NCBI RefSeq assembly: GCF_021018805.1
Contig: NC_086254.1
Location: 29,263,300-29,327,299 of the forward strand
Reading direction: 5' to 3'
DNA length: 64,000 bases
DNA from: Prinia subflava
Lineage: Eukaryota > Chordata > Aves > Passeriformes > Cisticolidae
Position 1 is the stretch's first letter. Each line of letters starts with the position of its first letter. The notes under the pieces were generated by a model. It was not told the origin of the DNA. It saw nothing but the letters and a program-made list of their open reading frames with translations, and searched no databases. The position numbers and the translations under genes are program-made. Below, one piece after another: positions 57,798 to 64,000 of this stretch.

Positions 57798-59854
57798 GCT
57801 TAAACTGATCTTGCTAAGCTGGATGATGGGAGCAGTCACATGTGCTTTATTTATACTGGATTGTGCTTAAAAATTAAAATTGCTAAGTCATCTGAGACAT
57901 GTATAAGTTCAGTTAATTCCTTCACAAGGAGTATTGAGCAGAGGAAATGGGCCAGTGCATCCCCTGCCAGAAGCCCAGGGAATGAGGAGAAACAAAAACA
58001 CAGTGATTGAACTTCAAAATCTAATAAATTTCACTGTACTAAACTGTTCTAGTAAACTTGCATGCTCTAGTAATGCCTGGGGACATCTAATTTCTAAGTG
58101 TCTGAGTCATGCCACATAAATGCTTTGAGGTTTTAGATGATGGCTGCCTCATCTTCTGAAATTTTATTTTGTGAGAGGACTAGCATTTTGTCCAGGAATA
58201 GACTTAATATTCTTCCATTAGCTGAACGCATGGCTTAAGTGCCCCATCCTTCTTTTATTGGTCTAAAGCCCCAGTCACCTTTCCATTGTGGACTTTGGGA
58301 TAGTGCTGTGTCCCTGTTTAAACTCTGGACTGGATTACTGCAGCCCTGTCTACCTGAAGCTGCCACCAACACCATTTGAATGTCAGTAGGTCAGAAAATA
58401 ACCCAGTCTGAGCTCTGTCCCACCTGAGGAGGCTTTGTCCATGTCAGAGAGCCCTTGCATGCACTTGTACCTCTGGAAGCAGCACCAGCTGCTGGGCAGG
58501 TTGTGTGACATGGTGAGGAACATCAGACCTGTCTTCCACCATCTTCACAGCCAGTGGTTCTTGCCAGGTCCTCACAGTAGCTCAAGTGCTCCAGACCTCA
58601 AGTAAACAACAGGTCTCTGCCTGTAGAGCAGGATTTTGTTTCTAGAGTTTTCTTCTGGTGTGACGTGTCCTAGCTTAAGCTAACTCTGCTCCAAGCAGAT
58701 TTCTGGGTCTTTCTCAATGTGTGATTAATGGGACTCTTATTTCCTTGTGCAGTCTGGCAGTTGCCCATTTTCTGTGAGGGGATAAGATTGGCATAGCAAA
58801 TAAGTATATTTGTTTAGATAATAGTGTTGCCCACTGTTTGGGCACATACACAGGGCTGTATGGCCCTGCCACGTGCTATCACACACCAAACAATGCTCTT
58901 CCCTGCTCCAGTACAGCTCCCTTTCTTGTAAGGTATTTTGAAAGCTGACAAGAGGATGTTGTATTTAAACATCTGAAAAGGTGTTAAATTCCCCTTGTGA
59001 AAGATTTGAGAGATGTAAACGCACCACATTGATCTTAAGTAGGGCAGTATTGATAAAAACTGTAGTGAGTTACTACTGTCTTAAATATTCAAATCTCCAT
59101 GATAAAGTATTCAGATATAGGGGATAAAAATACAGGGTTTGTCTCTGATACACAGTAACTTTCTTTTGAGTGGTTTTGACCAGTCTCAATACTGATAAAA
59201 CTTACCAAAAGCTTTGCAAAAATCTCATTGTAAGGAGGAAGGATTGGAGATGCTTTGGGTAAGCAGAATGCAGAGGAACATTTTTAGATCCTTGCAGCAG
59301 TGCATTTCTTTCATGTTTGGATAAAGCATCATAATCCAACACAGATGCTTTGGACAGTCAGATTTAATGTTTTGAGTGTAGGAAGTGTGAATAAAGCTGG
59401 TTCCCAACCCAGCAGAATTGATCTTGTTACATTGGATGGGCCAAGACTTGTGATGGGGGTGAGACTGGAGCCTGTGGCTGTTGCTTTCAGTCTGGAGTGA
59501 GAGGAGGGGATCTGCCTGCATGTTCAGAGCACACGGCATTCTTCCCTTTTGGAAGGTTACCTCTACAACCAGCAGTTGGAAACAAGGTGCTGGAAGTTAC
59601 CAGGTCAGGGGTTGGTTTGCTAGGGGCCAGCCCTGTGTGAGGGAGAGCAGACAAATGGCTTTCAGGCTCTGACAAGTGATCCCAGGCCTGTGGCTGAGCA
59701 GGCTCCAGCCTCTCCTTTGCAGCAGCTTTTAATGATTAACTGTAATACTTCTGCAGTACCTTGAGAATTTAACCTCTTGTTTATGTTCTGTCTGCAGGTG
59801 GAGGAATCTGAGGCCCTTCTCCTCTGTCAGCACTGCAGACCAGGTCGCCTCTGA

Positions 59855-64000
<4,146 letters not shown>

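Larger units (their letters stand above)
48108..59797 (+). other. CSNK2A1 intron 1
   Basis: About 11.7 kb, with the first ~400 bp still CpG-island and the rest distinctly AT-richer than the sequence before 48.5 kb. Apart from three CR1 fragments and a CTTTT-rich run (57757-57797) I see unique intronic sequence. No alternative coding exon is supported. Confidence 0.7.

Overview
The window reads as a stretch of bird nuclear genome, probably from a GC-rich microchromosome. All genes are vertebrate genes with GT-AG introns. The only recognisable interspersed repeats are short, diverged CR1-type LINE fragments plus one LTR-like piece of the kind common in neoavian and passerine genomes. Intergenic spacers are very short and rich in simple repeats. 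There are no bacterial or plasmid signatures.

Seven genes can be read exon by exon. In order they are ANGPT4 (+, nine coding exons, 940-8864), FAM110A (-, one coding exon, 12370-13371), SLC52A3 (+, three coding exons, 20684-22421), SCRT2 (+, two exons, 26186-29163), SRXN1 (+, two exons, 32718-33226), TCF15 (+, two exons, 39525-41843) and CSNK2A1 (+, non-coding first exon near 48.1 kb, coding from 59891, cut off by the window end in the kinase catalytic loop). This is the order and relative orientation I know for human chromosome 20p13, read in reverse, and it supports orthology independently of the protein matches. There is no operon logic. The genes serve separate jobs: vascular growth factor signalling, a spindle-pole/cell-cycle protein, riboflavin uptake, a neuronal SNAG repressor, peroxiredoxin repair, a somite bHLH factor and the CK2 catalytic subunit.

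The first ~48.5 kb is GC-rich with CpG-island promoters, several tandem-repeat blocks and a few AT-richer islands that look like conserved regulatory DNA, clustered around SCRT2 and TCF15. From ~48.5 kb onward, in CSNK2A1 intron 1, the sequence becomes markedly more AT-rich and CR1-bearing.

I did not find an undescribed enzyme system or cassette. The more interesting signals are regulatory or structural: a perfect (GGGAT)n array of 234 bp that is a continuous G-quadruplex-forming tract, two good CTCF motifs in convergent orientation enclosing TCF15, AP-1/NRF2-type motifs around SRXN1, a ZNF143/ETS/YY1 arrangement at the CSNK2A1 promoter, and three stacked tandem-repeat families just downstream of SRXN1.
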